NCBI GenBank assembly: GCA_910586555.1
Contig: CAJUJY010000011.1
Coordinates: 10,680 to 74,679, forward strand
DNA: 64,000 nucleotides
Direction: 5' to 3'
DNA from: an uncultured Lachnospiraceae bacterium
GTDB lineage: Bacteria; Bacillota; Clostridia; Lachnospirales; Lachnospiraceae
The notes beneath the pieces are model-generated. The model was given only the letters and a program-made list of their open reading frames with translations, was not told the DNA's origin and made no database searches. Position numbers and translations under genes: made by a program. How positions within the stretch are numbered: position 1 is the stretch's first letter; every line of letters starts with the position of its first letter. Shown piece after piece: positions 35,192 to 44,563 of this stretch.

Positions 35192-36334
35192 TTAGTATGT
35201 CCTGGCAGATGGAAGAAGTTTTTTGAACATGTAACGGAAAGGGTGGTCTAAGGTCTTCTTAATATCATTAATAACTACATCACGTTCTTCAATCATTTGC
35301 ATAGTACATAAAGTTGACATGCATGAAAAACGTATTATATCATCTGCCATATAAATATTGTTCTTTTTCCATTTTTCTTTATGCTTTCTTTCTATATTAA
35401 AAAGAGGCAGGCCATCTTTTATATACCGTTTTACTATTTTATGATTAGAGAGTTCATAAAGCTGCATAAAGCTTTCCGCTTCTTCATCTGACATCATGCT
35501 GCAAGGATAGCTTTTTTCCGAAACAGGTGAAAATTCACGTAAAATCCATTCAAACCTTCGTATTTCTTTAATTGACATTTCAGTTGTACCATTTATTATA
35601 CGTTTGATTTCACATGCATTTTCTGACATTCTTTTATTAAAGTTTGAATTATCCTCTTCTATATGGAAACTGTCATCTAATTCTATTCCAAATATATTTA
35701 AAAAATCGGGAATAATTGAGCGTCCCTTCAAGTATTTTTTATCAAAACGCCTTACAATAATATTTTCCCTTCCAAATAGCTTTTCCAGTTTCTTTAAACA
35801 GCTATAATAGTCAAGTTTTAAATACGTATCATAATTACTAAAATATTCTTCCCAGGATAAAGTGTTTTTAACTGTGATACTGTGTTTTATAAGCTGGTTA
35901 TACCATGATAACAAGAAATCGTCCTGGCGTCTTAAATATACAATGATTTTTACAGTGTAGCCAGCATCCTGGGCTTCAGCCTGTAGCTTACGCATAAGAG
36001 GCATACCACGTTTCCTGTTAAAACATGCAGTCCAGATACCTTCATCTGACAATATAATATTATTATGTATATCAAACAGCTTTCTTAATTCTGCCATTCC
36101 TGAATAGAAATTCTGTGTTTCCTGTTCTTTCTGCCTTATGCCACAAGCATCAAAGCAAGTAGCTTCCAGAAACAGACCATTACGTGCAAGGCCTTTGTTT
36201 GGGTATTTAAAATTAAATTCTGGATAATGGTATCCTTTTTTTGTTAATATATCACTGTTATCATAGCAGAAATGCTGTAATGAGGTAGTTCCAGTTTTTG
36301 GGGTTCCTATGTGTAAATATAAGGTTTTGTCCAT
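35192..36334 (-). CDS. Sulfotransferase-like protein
   Basis: 380 residues. The PAPS-binding P-loop is seen as HIGTPKTGTTSLQHF (TPKTGTT at 12-18). IIVYLRRQDDFLLSWYNQ is the 3'-phosphate-binding region with Arg and Ser. The remainder is helical and divergent. The family transfers sulfate, or in some bacterial members is of unknown substrate; here it stands alone, with no sulfate-activation or glycan genes adjacent. Start ATG behind AAGGAGGA. Confidence 0.75.
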   Translation of the reverse strand: MDKTLYLHIGTPKTGTTSLQHFCYDNSDILTKKGYHYPEFNFKYPNKGLARNGLFLEATCFDACGIRQKEQETQNFYSGMAELRKLFDIHNNIILSDEGIWTACFNRKRGMPLMRKLQAEAQDAGYTVKIIVYLRRQDDFLLSWYNQLIKHSITVKNTLSWEEYFSNYDTYLKLDYYSCLKKLEKLFGRENIIVRRFDKKYLKGRSIIPDFLNIFGIELDDSFHIEEDNSNFNKRMSENACEIKRIINGTTEMSIKEIRRFEWILREFSPVSEKSYPCSMMSDEEAESFMQLYELSNHKIVKRYIKDGLPLFNIERKHKEKWKKNNIYMADDIIRFSCMSTLCTMQMIEERDVVINDIKKTLDHPFRYMFKKLLPSARTY

Positions 36335-36441
36335 ATTGTCCTCCTTGTGCGTTATTAAATTAAAGCTGGATTATAAAATCTTAATGTAATCTTAATGTAC
36401 TAGGTTTTTATTGCATAAATATGGCATTTTGTAAAAAAACA

Positions 36442-36478
36442 GGGTATATATTATGTCAAAAAGATATAATATATACCC
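36442..36478 (-). terminator. Terminator of the SASP gene
   Basis: Thirteen-bp stem (36442-36454 with 36466-36478). On the minus strand it is followed by TGTTTTTTT, downstream of the SASP stop. Confidence 0.75.
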
Positions 36479-36522
36479 CGGAGCTTTTTATAATGTTACT
36501 TTAAAGCTTTAAAAAATTATTA

Positions 36523-36735
36523 TTACTGCCTGCCTGACATTTCTTCTTCCTGGCGCTTAATCATCTGGCGGACCATTTCACCACCAACAGAACCATTCTG
36601 TGCAGATGTTAAGTCCCCATTATAACCACCATTTTTAAGAGGCACACCGATTTCGTTAGCTACCTCCATTTTAAATTTGTTCATTGCTTCTTTTGCCTGT
36701 GGCACTTCCATTCTTGAATTGTTATTATTTGCCAT
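36523..36735 (-). CDS. Small acid-soluble spore protein, alpha/beta type
   Basis: 70 residues. It coats and protects spore DNA as an A-like complex. The family hallmarks are present: KFKMEVANEIGV followed by GYNGDLTSAQNGSVGGEMVRQMI, including the germination-protease cleavage region near the N-terminal Glu-Val segment. Start ATG behind AGGAGG. Its presence, with spoVAD-AE, shows a spore-forming host. Monogenic, with own terminator. Confidence 0.95.
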   Translation of the reverse strand: MANNNNSRMEVPQAKEAMNKFKMEVANEIGVPLKNGGYNGDLTSAQNGSVGGEMVRQMIKRQEEEMSGRQ

Positions 36736-36800
36736 AGTTTCATACCTCCTTTTATTTTTATAAGGGCTGTTTTATAACCATTATTAAACAGGTAATTTAT

Positions 36801-36831
36801 AATATACCCTGTTGCTTATACCGCCATACAA
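36801..36831 (-). promoter_or_regulatory. Candidate sigma-G promoter of the SASP gene
   Basis: On the minus strand TGTATG (36831-36826), 17-bp spacer, GTATATTA (36808-36801). This resembles forespore sigma-F/G sites (GYATR / CATNNTA), but the first -10 base differs from consensus. Confidence 0.35.
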
Positions 36832-36906
36832 GTTTTATATAATATGGTTATTATATATTTTTTAAAACTTATCTGGCAGGCTGGTTAATGGTTTTTTGCC
36901 CGCTTT

Positions 36907-36928
36907 AAGATAAGCTGTTGCTTATCTT
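36907..36928. terminator. Isolated hairpin, possible terminator
   Basis: A nine-bp perfect stem (36907-36915 with 36920-36928) and TGTT loop between the divergent SASP and SCIFF genes. No upstream gene reads into it on the plus strand, so its function is unclear. Confidence 0.4.
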
Positions 36929-37055
36929 GATATTATTATAGACAACAAAAAATAAATTATGTTGGTAGTTTTTAGGAAATAGGTTGTAATTTTTTTTATT
37001 TATGATATAATCTAAATATTTGTATTAATATTTATAATTAAAAGGAGGTTCTGAT

Positions 37056-37205
37056 ATGAAACATATTAAAACAATTAACAGGGCTAACCTTGGTGCTACA
37101 GCAAAAAAGGGCGGCTGTGGCAAATGCCAGGCTTCATGCCAGTCTGCTTGTAAGACATCATGTACAGTTGGAAACCAGAAATGCGCCAATGAAGATAACA
37201 AGTAA
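37056..37205 (+). CDS. SCIFF ranthipeptide precursor (six cysteines in forty-five)
   Basis: 49-residue precursor peptide. The N-terminal leader MKHIKTINRANLGATAKKGG is conserved; the core holds six Cys at 21, 24, 28, 32, 36 and 43. In this nearly universal clostridial RiPP family a radical-SAM maturase joins Cys sulfur to residues of the core as thioethers. The maturase gene follows at 37376. Start ATG behind AAAGGAGG. The mature role of SCIFF is still unclear; related ranthipeptides have been linked to quorum-type signalling. Confidence 0.95.
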   Translation: MKHIKTINRANLGATAKKGGCGKCQASCQSACKTSCTVGNQKCANEDNK

Positions 37206-37225
37206 GACAAAATGTTTTATAAGTA

Positions 37226-37286
37226 TCCTTGCAGCATAAGGCTGCAAAACAGGCATGGGGCTGTTTTGTAATCTGTATGGCTATGC
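37226..37286. repeat. Dispersed repeat, partial copy D
   Basis: A small hairpin (GCAGC/GCTGC near 37231-37245) followed by ATGGGGCTGTTTTGTAA (37255-37271), close to the core of copy A. It lacks the second hairpin. It lies between SCIFF and its maturase. Confidence 0.45.
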
Positions 37287-37307
37287 AAGGCTTAGTTATT
37301 GCCAGGC

Positions 37308-37340
37308 AATGGCTGTTGCAGGTATTCTGTAACAGCCATT
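37308..37340 (+). terminator. Terminator/attenuator between SCIFF and its maturase
   Basis: Fourteen-bp stem (37308-37321 with 37327-37340, one G-U pair), five-base loop, followed by AAAATTTTATT. Partial read-through would give abundant precursor and less maturase, a common design in RiPP operons. Confidence 0.65.
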
Positions 37341-37375
37341 AAAATTTTATTAAAAGAAGAAAGGCAGCGGATAAT

Positions 37376-38746
37376 ATGATACATAAGTATAAGGCAAAGG
37401 ATATAAATATATTATTAGATGTAAATAGCGGGGGTGTACATGTAATTGATGATATTACATATGAACTCCTTGATTATATAGAACCACCATTTATGGAGGA
37501 GTGTCCAGAAGAAATAATTAAAAAATTAAATAACAGGTATAATAATGAAGATATAAAAGAAGCATATAGTGAAATTTTATCATTATATAATGAAAACCTT
37601 TTATTTAGCCAGGATATTTATGGCGGTTATGCGGATACAGCAGTTGAATCACCAGTTAAAGCTTTGTGCCTGCATATTGCACATGACTGTAATTTAAGGT
37701 GTAAATACTGTTTTGCGTCCACAGGTGATTTTGGTACAGGAAGAAAACTTATGCCACTTGAAACTGGCAAAGCCGCGGTTGATTTCCTATTGGCAAAATC
37801 TGCTGGCCGCGAAAACCTGGAAGTAGATTTTTTTGGCGGTGAGCCTCTTATGAATTTTGAAGTGGTAAAAGAAATTGTAAATTATGCCAGAAGCAAAGAA
37901 GATGAATATGGAAAGAAATTCAGGTTTACAATTACTACAAATGGAATGTTGCTTACAGATGATAAAATTGAATTTATCAATAAAGAAATGTCAAATGTTG
38001 TGCTTTCAATAGACGGACGGCCAGAAGTTAATGACAGGATGAGGGTGCGTGCAGATGGAAGCGGTTCTTATAATAAAATTACAGAAGGGTATAAGCGTCT
38101 TGTAGAAAAGCGTGGTGATAAGGAATATTATGTGCGTGGGACATATACAAAATATAACCTTGATTTTTCTGAAGATGTAATGCATCTTTATAATATTGGT
38201 TTTAACCAGATTTCAGTTGAACCTGTTATACAAGATGATAGTGTTAAATATGCAATTACTGAAAGCGATTTAGAACAGATTTATAAGGAATATGATAAAC
38301 TTGTGGACAAAATTGCAGAAATAAAGAAAAATAATGGTACAATAAATTTCTTCCATTTTATGATAGATCTTGACCAGGGGCCTTGTGTTATAAAAAGACT
38401 AAGGGGCTGTGGCAGCGGCAATGAATATGTAGCAATTACCCCGGATGGTGATATTTATCCATGCCACCAGTTTGTTGGTCACGAAGAATATAAAATGGGA
38501 AATCTTTATGATAATACATTTAATGAAGATATAAAAAAGGAGTTTGCAGGATGCCATGTATATTCCAAAACTTCATGCAGTAGCTGCTGGGCTAAGTTTT
38601 ATTGTAGCGGGGGCTGCAATGCTAATAATTATATTTATAATGATGATATCCACAAGCCTTATGAGCTGTCATGTAAAATTATGAAAAAACGCCTGGAATG
38701 TGCAATACTTTCAAAAGTATGTGAACAGATGGAAGCGGAAGAATAG
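37376..38746 (+). CDS. Radical-SAM SCIFF peptide maturase
   Basis: 456 residues. An N-terminal peptide-recognition (RRE-like) region precedes the radical-SAM core with C105-NLR-C109-KY-C112. A C-terminal SPASM/twitch domain with many Cys (RGCGSGNEYVAITPDGDIYPCHQF, then CSSCWAKFYCSGGCNAN) binds auxiliary [4Fe-4S] clusters. It installs Cys-derived thioethers in the peptide encoded at 37056. The start ATG follows AGAAAGGCAG. Only 170 bp separate it from the precursor, across an attenuator-like hairpin. Confidence 0.95.
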   Translation: MIHKYKAKDINILLDVNSGGVHVIDDITYELLDYIEPPFMEECPEEIIKKLNNRYNNEDIKEAYSEILSLYNENLLFSQDIYGGYADTAVESPVKALCLHIAHDCNLRCKYCFASTGDFGTGRKLMPLETGKAAVDFLLAKSAGRENLEVDFFGGEPLMNFEVVKEIVNYARSKEDEYGKKFRFTITTNGMLLTDDKIEFINKEMSNVVLSIDGRPEVNDRMRVRADGSGSYNKITEGYKRLVEKRGDKEYYVRGTYTKYNLDFSEDVMHLYNIGFNQISVEPVIQDDSVKYAITESDLEQIYKEYDKLVDKIAEIKKNNGTINFFHFMIDLDQGPCVIKRLRGCGSGNEYVAITPDGDIYPCHQFVGHEEYKMGNLYDNTFNEDIKKEFAGCHVYSKTSCSSCWAKFYCSGGCNANNYIYNDDIHKPYELSCKIMKKRLECAILSKVCEQMEAEE

Positions 38747-38814
38747 ATACTATTGTGCCCCATGTATTGCACTTTAAAGGGATATTATGGAAATTTGCAG
38801 GGAAAGGTAAAAGT

Positions 38815-39981
38815 ATGGTTTCATTGCTTAGCAGGCTTTTTATTAAGGACTATACAAATTATAATGATATCCAGGTAAGAAGAAAATATGGAATACTTGG
38901 AAGCATTACAGGAATATTTTTAAATGTGCTTTTATTTGTATTTAAATATTTTGCAGGACTGGCCAGTGGTTCAGTTGCAATAATGGCAGATGCGTTTAAT
39001 AATTTATCTGATGCAGGATCATCAATAGTAACATTTGCAGGATTTAAAGTTACAGGAATAAACCCTGATGATGAACACCCTTTTGGACATGGAAGGGTTG
39101 AATATATATCGGGTTTTATTGTATCTATTGCTATTATTTTAATGGGATTTGAACTTTTAAAAACATCTGCTGGCAAAATACTGCACCCGTCAGATATTAG
39201 TACAAGCACTATTTCATTTGTTATCCTGGCTATATCTGTTGCTGTAAAGCTTTATATGGCATTTTACAATTCAAGTATTGGTAAAAAAATTAATTCTGCT
39301 GCCATGAAAGCTACGGCAACAGACAGTTTAAGCGATTCTGCTGCCACTTTAGTAGTATTTCTGTCGATGCTTGTAATGAAATATACAGGTATTAATATAG
39401 ATGGGTATACAGGTGCAATAGTTGCAGTATTTATACTTTTTGCTGGTTATAATGCCGCAAAGGATACAATATCGCCGCTTCTTGGAACTAAGCCATCTAA
39501 AGAAATAGTAGAAACAATAGATAATATTATTATGTCACATGAAGGAATACTTGGTGTACATGATTTAATAGTACATGATTACGGGCCAGGAAGAATGATG
39601 GTTTCACTGCATGCAGAAGTGCCAGGTGACAGAAATATTTATGAACTGCATAATTTAATTGACCATATTGAAAATGATTTAAACGACAGGTTTAACTGTG
39701 AATGTGTAATCCATATGGATCCAGTTGATATAAATGACAGCAGGGTTAAAGAAATGCGCATTGAAACCGGGAAATTAGTAAAATCAATAGATGAAAAGCT
39801 TTCAGTGCATGATTTAAGGATAGTACCATGCAAGGATTACGATAATATAATATTTGATATGATAGTACCGCCTGGGCATTATAAAAAAGATGAGGAAATA
39901 AAAGAACAGGTCTGCAAAAAAATAGAAGAAAAATATCCAGGGTGCAAAGCGGTTATAAAAATAGACAGATCTTATATATAG
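38815..39981 (+). CDS. Cation diffusion facilitator family metal transporter
   Basis: 388 residues with six membrane segments. The metal-site motifs are DAFNNLSDAGSS in TM2, HPFGHGRVEY in the loop and DSLSDSAAT in TM5. The cytoplasmic C-terminal domain (from about 205) is a ferredoxin-like CDF dimerisation module. A second, shorter repeat-like tail (VHDLRIVPCKDYDNIIFD) extends beyond the usual ~300 residues. It exports Zn2+, Mn2+, Fe2+ or related ions with proton antiport. Start ATG at 38815 behind GGGAAAGG. Confidence 0.92.
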   Translation: MVSLLSRLFIKDYTNYNDIQVRRKYGILGSITGIFLNVLLFVFKYFAGLASGSVAIMADAFNNLSDAGSSIVTFAGFKVTGINPDDEHPFGHGRVEYISGFIVSIAIILMGFELLKTSAGKILHPSDISTSTISFVILAISVAVKLYMAFYNSSIGKKINSAAMKATATDSLSDSAATLVVFLSMLVMKYTGINIDGYTGAIVAVFILFAGYNAAKDTISPLLGTKPSKEIVETIDNIIMSHEGILGVHDLIVHDYGPGRMMVSLHAEVPGDRNIYELHNLIDHIENDLNDRFNCECVIHMDPVDINDSRVKEMRIETGKLVKSIDEKLSVHDLRIVPCKDYDNIIFDMIVPPGHYKKDEEIKEQVCKKIEEKYPGCKAVIKIDRSYI

Positions 39982-40029
39982 TAAAAAAAGGTCTTTTCAA
40001 ATGCAGGTATTTGTGTTATAGTATAGTGC

Positions 40030-40298
40030 AGATAAAGCAAAGAAAAGGAATATTAGCTATGGAACGGAATAAAGAAAGCTGTTGGCTGATGTGAAACAGC
40101 AGAAGTGAAATAGTGAACTCGCCTTGGAGCTGCCGGTTGAAATATAAGTAGATCTGGACGGAGTCCCACCGTTACAGGGGAAGGGTTTTGAAGCGTAAGC
40201 AGATGCACCTGTGAGAGCATGGTTTTCCATGAATAAGAGTGGTACCGCGTGAGTATATTCTCCCGTCTCTGTAATTTTATACAGAAGGCGGGTTTTTT
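40030..40298 (+). promoter_or_regulatory. T-box riboswitch (leucine), leader of leuA
   Basis: Contains the conserved T-box motif AGAGTGGTACCGCG (40236-40249) for pairing with the uncharged tRNA acceptor end, and a terminator stem (about 40262-40298) ending in a T run. The likely specifier codon is CTC (40118-40120) within AGTGAACTCGCC, which reads Leu and matches the downstream gene. Uncharged tRNA-Leu should stabilise the antiterminator and switch on leuA. Confidence 0.9.
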
Positions 40299-40366
40299 AA
40301 TGTACTTTGTAAATGTTAATAAGGTCTTGTGCATAAGGCCTGGTATTTATAGAAAGGAAATGGTTA

Positions 40367-42034
40367 TTGGTTATGAAAGGTTTTGAAAAGTATAAGAAAA
40401 GTTATTTTATGCCCCCGGCAGAGTGTTATGACTGGGTTAAGAAAGATGCTATTGATAAGGCACCTGTATGGTGCAGCGTTGATTTGCGTGATGGCAACCA
40501 GGCATTAATTGAACCTATGGGGCTTGAACAAAAAATTGCTTTTTTTAAGATGCTTGTTAAAATCGGGTTTAAGGAAATTGAAGTAGGATTTCCAGCAGCA
40601 TCAGAAACAGAGTACAACTTTTTACGTACACTTATAGAAAGAAACCTTATACCTGGTGATGTAACTGTACAGGTACTGACACAGGCAAGGGAACACATTA
40701 TAAGGAAAACATTTGAAGCAGTTGATGGTGCACCTAATGCTATTGTACATGTTTATAATTCTACATCTGTAGCGCAAAGGGAGCAGGTATTTTGTAAATC
40801 CAAGGAAGAAGTTAAACAAATTGCAGTTGATGGTGCAAAATTATTAAAAGAACTTGCAGAAGAAGTTAAAGGTAATATACGTTTTGAATACAGCCCTGAA
40901 AGTTTCCACGGTACAGAAGTGGAATATGCGGTTGATGTATGTAATGCTGTTCTTGATGTATGGAAACCACAAAAAGATGCAAAGGCAGTGGTTAATATCC
41001 CTTCAACTGTTGAAAATGCAATGCCACATGTATTTGCAAGCCAGATTGAATATGTGCATAAGAATTTAAAATACCGTGATAATGTTGTATTGTCACTCCA
41101 TCCGCATAATGACAGGGGTACAGGTGTTGCAACGGCAGAACTTGGGGTACTTGCCGGTGCTGACAGGCTTGAGGGGACTTTGTTTGGCAATGGTGAGAGA
41201 ACAGGAAACCTTGATATAGTAACTACAGCGATGAACCTTCACTCACATGGTGTTGATTCAGAACTTGATTTTACTAATATGCAGGAAATTGCTGATATGT
41301 ATGAAGAATTAACTGATATGAAAGTATCTATGCGCCAGCCGTATGCAGGTGAGCTTGTATTTACTGCATTTTCAGGATCACACCAGGATGCAATCTCTAA
41401 AGGAATGGTATATCATGATGAAGGCAAAAGCAAATACTGGACAGTACCATATCTGCCAATCGACCCAAAAGATGTCGGAAGGACTTATGATTCTGATGTA
41501 ATCCGCATTAACAGCCAGTCAGGTAAAGGCGGTGTTGCATATGTACTTAAACAGAACTTTGGTATTGTGCTTCCGGATAAAATGCGTGAAGAAGTCGGCT
41601 ATCTTATGAAAGGTGTATCTGACCATAAACATGCAGAACTTTCACCAGATGACATGTTACAAATATTCCGTAAAAATTATTCAATGGTTAAACATAAATT
41701 TGATGTTACAGAGTGCCATTTTAAACAGGAAAATGGAATTATTGCTTCTGTTTCAATTAAAGAAGGTGATAAAATTACAATAGCAGAGGCAAAAGGAAAC
41801 GGACGCCTTAATGCTGTTAATAATGCAATACGTAAACATTTTGGAAGTGTATACCATCTTGCGGAATATGAGGAACATTCATTATCAAGAAATTCAAATG
41901 CTGTTGCAATCTGTTATGTTGGAATTACAATGGATAATGATGAAAAACTTATATGGGGTGTTGGTACAGATGAAGATATTATAACAGCTTCCATACATGC
42001 ACTTGTAAATGCAGTAAATAAAGCTATGAAATAA
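40367..42034 (+). CDS. leuA: 2-isopropylmalate synthase
   Basis: 555 residues, first committed enzyme of leucine biosynthesis: condenses acetyl-CoA with 2-ketoisovalerate. The HMGL-like TIM barrel has the divalent-metal signature VDLRDGNQAL and LHPHNDRGTGVATAELG. The C-terminal part (about 430-555) is the regulatory LeuA dimer domain that binds leucine. Length and motifs fit the yeast-type/LeuA2 branch. A TTG at 40367 sits 8 bases after AGAAAGGA; an ATG at 40373 is an alternative. Expression is controlled by the T-box upstream. Other leu genes are not adjacent. Confidence 0.94.
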   Translation: MVMKGFEKYKKSYFMPPAECYDWVKKDAIDKAPVWCSVDLRDGNQALIEPMGLEQKIAFFKMLVKIGFKEIEVGFPAASETEYNFLRTLIERNLIPGDVTVQVLTQAREHIIRKTFEAVDGAPNAIVHVYNSTSVAQREQVFCKSKEEVKQIAVDGAKLLKELAEEVKGNIRFEYSPESFHGTEVEYAVDVCNAVLDVWKPQKDAKAVVNIPSTVENAMPHVFASQIEYVHKNLKYRDNVVLSLHPHNDRGTGVATAELGVLAGADRLEGTLFGNGERTGNLDIVTTAMNLHSHGVDSELDFTNMQEIADMYEELTDMKVSMRQPYAGELVFTAFSGSHQDAISKGMVYHDEGKSKYWTVPYLPIDPKDVGRTYDSDVIRINSQSGKGGVAYVLKQNFGIVLPDKMREEVGYLMKGVSDHKHAELSPDDMLQIFRKNYSMVKHKFDVTECHFKQENGIIASVSIKEGDKITIAEAKGNGRLNAVNNAIRKHFGSVYHLAEYEEHSLSRNSNAVAICYVGITMDNDEKLIWGVGTDEDIITASIHALVNAVNKAMK

Positions 42035-42079
42035 GTTTTGTACAATAATGTGGAATATAGCCAGTATCTGGCACAGGGC

Positions 42080-42740
42080 AGGTATGTCCGTTTCATAAAT
42101 TTCTAACTGTGTATAAACAGAAGATAATTTATAGTTATCCAAGGTTTGTTTTAAAGGATTTGTATATATGAAAATTTTTATGCCCTGGCAGCTTATATAA
42201 ATATTTCCTGTGGATTTCCCTGTTTTAATGGCATTGTGATGTACCTGCGTACATAACAATACTTAATGACAGCGCAAAAGTATCTTTTATATGTATATGG
42301 GACATAAAATTTTATCAAAAAGTTAAAATACAAACAGGAAAACTTTCAATTCCCACGAAACGTAGTAGCATGCAGACAGTTTTATATATTTTTTGTAAAA
42401 GGCACTATAGCGCCACCAGTGCTTAGGCCTGGTTTTTTACAGGCCTTATGCACTGCTAACACTATATATAGTGTTGTGCGCCTATCGTAGCGCAATGTCA
42501 TTTAGTTAAGGAAATCTACAAAAAATATTTTTATAAACTGCCAGGGCATAGTATTTTAATTTTTTCTTAACTTAATGACATTGATTGTAGTGGGAACGTG
42601 CCTGCTACAGAAAATATATAAAACTGCTGCATGTACATAACCTTTAGTATATACAAAACCCCAATGCAGGATAACGATAAATTATCCGTTATTTGCACTA
42701 TAAATTTATGAAACAGCCGTGACATGGCAGGTATTAAGGC
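42080..42740. repeat. Nested diverged inverted-repeat region between leuA and galT
   Basis: A 790-bp gap with no plausible gene. Block 42088-42140 matches, in reverse complement, 42669-42714; block 42177-42237 matches 42494-42550; block 42368-42405 matches 42598-42635. Within it lie an additional stem pair 42494-42510/42566-42582 (16 of 17 bases) and two compact hairpins (42418-42454 and 42458-42475). Matches are imperfect, so the region is old. It could be two decayed copies of one element in opposite orientation or a palindromic non-autonomous transposon. Confidence 0.7.
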
Positions 42741-42822
42741 TTGCCCTATTTGCCATAATATAGTAAAATAAAAAGGACAGAATAAAATTAAACAGTATTT
42801 TTTAAAAATGAGGAGGATTGTT

Positions 42823-44322
42823 ATGGGTGATATAAACAAATTAACCAGGCAGCTTGTTAATTACGGGCTTAGTAAAGGCCTGGTTGCAAAAGATGATGAG
42901 ATGTATACAATAAACCGTATACTTGGGGTACTTAAACTTGATGAATATACAGAACCGCAGGAAGTCCCAGAAAATAAAGAACTGGAAACAATACTTGCTG
43001 GCATGCTTGATTTTGCATATGAAAATGGTGTTATGGAAGAGAACAGCATAGCATACAGGGATTTAATGGATACAAAAATTATGGGATGCCTTGTGCCGCC
43101 TCCAAGTGTTGTTATTAATAAATTTAATGAATTATATAAAAAATCACCACAGGAAGCAACAGATTTTTATTATAATTTTAGCTGTGATACAGATTATATA
43201 CGCAGATACCGTATTGTTAAGGATATGAAGTGGACAGCAGACACAGAGTATGGGACACTGGACGTTACAATTAATCTTTCAAAGCCTGAAAAAGATCCTA
43301 AAGCTATCGCTGCTGCAAGAAACGCTAAACAGAGCGCATATCCTAAATGCCAGCTTTGTGTTGAAAATGAAGGATATGAAGGACGGCTTGACCATCCGGC
43401 AAGGGAAACACACCGCATTATTCCAATTACAATAGATGGGGGCAGATGGGGATTCCAGTATTCACCATATGTATATTATAATGAACACTGTATTGTACTT
43501 AATTCAGAGCATACCCCGATGAAAATTGATGAATCTGCTTTCAGGAAACTTTTTGACTTTATAAAGCTGTTTCCACATTACTTTATTGGTTCTAATGCAG
43601 ATCTTCCGATAGTAGGTGGTTCAATTCTTACACATGAACATTTCCAGGGAGGCCATTATGAATTTGCAATGGAAAGGGCAAAGATACGCCAGGAAATTAC
43701 TATTAAAGGATATGAAGATGTTAAAGCAGGAATAGTAAACTGGCCAATGTCTGTAATAAGAATAAACCATAGTGACAGCGAAAGGCTTGTAAAACTTGCT
43801 GCGCATATCCTTGATACATGGCGTGCATATACAGATGAAGATGTGTTTATATTTGCAGAAACAGATGGTGAACCACACAATACAATTACACCTATAGCAC
43901 GTATGCGTGGCGGCCAGTATGAACTTGATCTTGTACTGCGTAATAATATTACGACAGAAGAACAGCCATTAGGTGTTTACCATCCACATAAAGAGCTTCA
44001 CCATATTAAAAAAGAAAATATCGGGCTTATAGAAGTTATGGGACTTGCAGTACTTCCGGCACGCCTTAAAAATGAAATGAAAAAGCTTGGTGAATATATT
44101 GCAGGGGGCAAAGATATAAGGTCTGATGCAGAACTTGAAAAACATGCAGACTGGGTAGAAGAATTTAAACCTGGTTATGATAAAATTGATGAAAATAATG
44201 TAGAAGAAATACTTAAAAAAGAAATAGGGATAGTATTTAAAAAAGTGCTTGAACATGCAGGTGTGTTTAAAAATGATGATAAAGGGACAAAAGCGTTTCT
44301 AAAATTTATAGAAACATTATAA
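42823..44322 (+). CDS. galT: UDP-glucose--hexose-1-phosphate uridylyltransferase
   Basis: 499 residues, Leloir pathway: exchanges UMP between UDP-glucose and galactose-1-phosphate. This is the long Firmicutes-type GalT (class II), unlike the 350-residue E. coli form. Recognisable segments are YPKCQLCVENEGYEGRLDHPARETHR, GSILTHEHFQGGHYEFAMERA (HxHxxxxH-like active site) and ETDGEPHNTITPIAR. Start ATG behind AGGAGG. It is monocistronic here; galK and galE are absent from the window. Confidence 0.93.
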   Translation: MGDINKLTRQLVNYGLSKGLVAKDDEMYTINRILGVLKLDEYTEPQEVPENKELETILAGMLDFAYENGVMEENSIAYRDLMDTKIMGCLVPPPSVVINKFNELYKKSPQEATDFYYNFSCDTDYIRRYRIVKDMKWTADTEYGTLDVTINLSKPEKDPKAIAAARNAKQSAYPKCQLCVENEGYEGRLDHPARETHRIIPITIDGGRWGFQYSPYVYYNEHCIVLNSEHTPMKIDESAFRKLFDFIKLFPHYFIGSNADLPIVGGSILTHEHFQGGHYEFAMERAKIRQEITIKGYEDVKAGIVNWPMSVIRINHSDSERLVKLAAHILDTWRAYTDEDVFIFAETDGEPHNTITPIARMRGGQYELDLVLRNNITTEEQPLGVYHPHKELHHIKKENIGLIEVMGLAVLPARLKNEMKKLGEYIAGGKDIRSDAELEKHADWVEEFKPGYDKIDENNVEEILKKEIGIVFKKVLEHAGVFKNDDKGTKAFLKFIETL

Positions 44323-44364
44323 ATCCAAAGTATATTACAATTAAAGATATTAGCAACATTAAAG

Positions 44365-44392
44365 GCTGCCAGCAGGGATTTTTGCTGGCAGC
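44365..44392 (+). terminator. Terminator after galT
   Basis: Ten-bp perfect stem (44365-44374 with 44383-44392) and an 8-base loop. A short AT tract follows. Confidence 0.65.
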
Positions 44393-44563
44393 ATAATATT
44401 GTGTGGAATAAACTTCTGGGCAGATGGGCATTTAATACCAACTTTAGAATAACAGGGTTATACTTGTAAAAATATTATAAGTAATGGAGTTTTAGGACTT
44501 GACAGGATATATGTTTATAAGCTGGTTTTAACATAATATTAAAAGAAAGGGGTGCAGTTGTAT

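Noticed and set aside
40050..40090. Short coding frame within the T-box leader
   Set aside because: It lies in T-box stem I sequence, where structure rather than translation explains conservation.
40360..40386. Eight-codon frame (ATG...TGA) just before and overlapping the leuA start
   Set aside because: It shares the leuA ribosome site, but regulation is already explained by the T-box. Such a short frame is expected by chance.
42035..42822. CRISPR array in the leuA-galT gap
   Set aside because: Repeats are inverted, not direct, unequal in spacing and diverged; no cas genes anywhere in the window.
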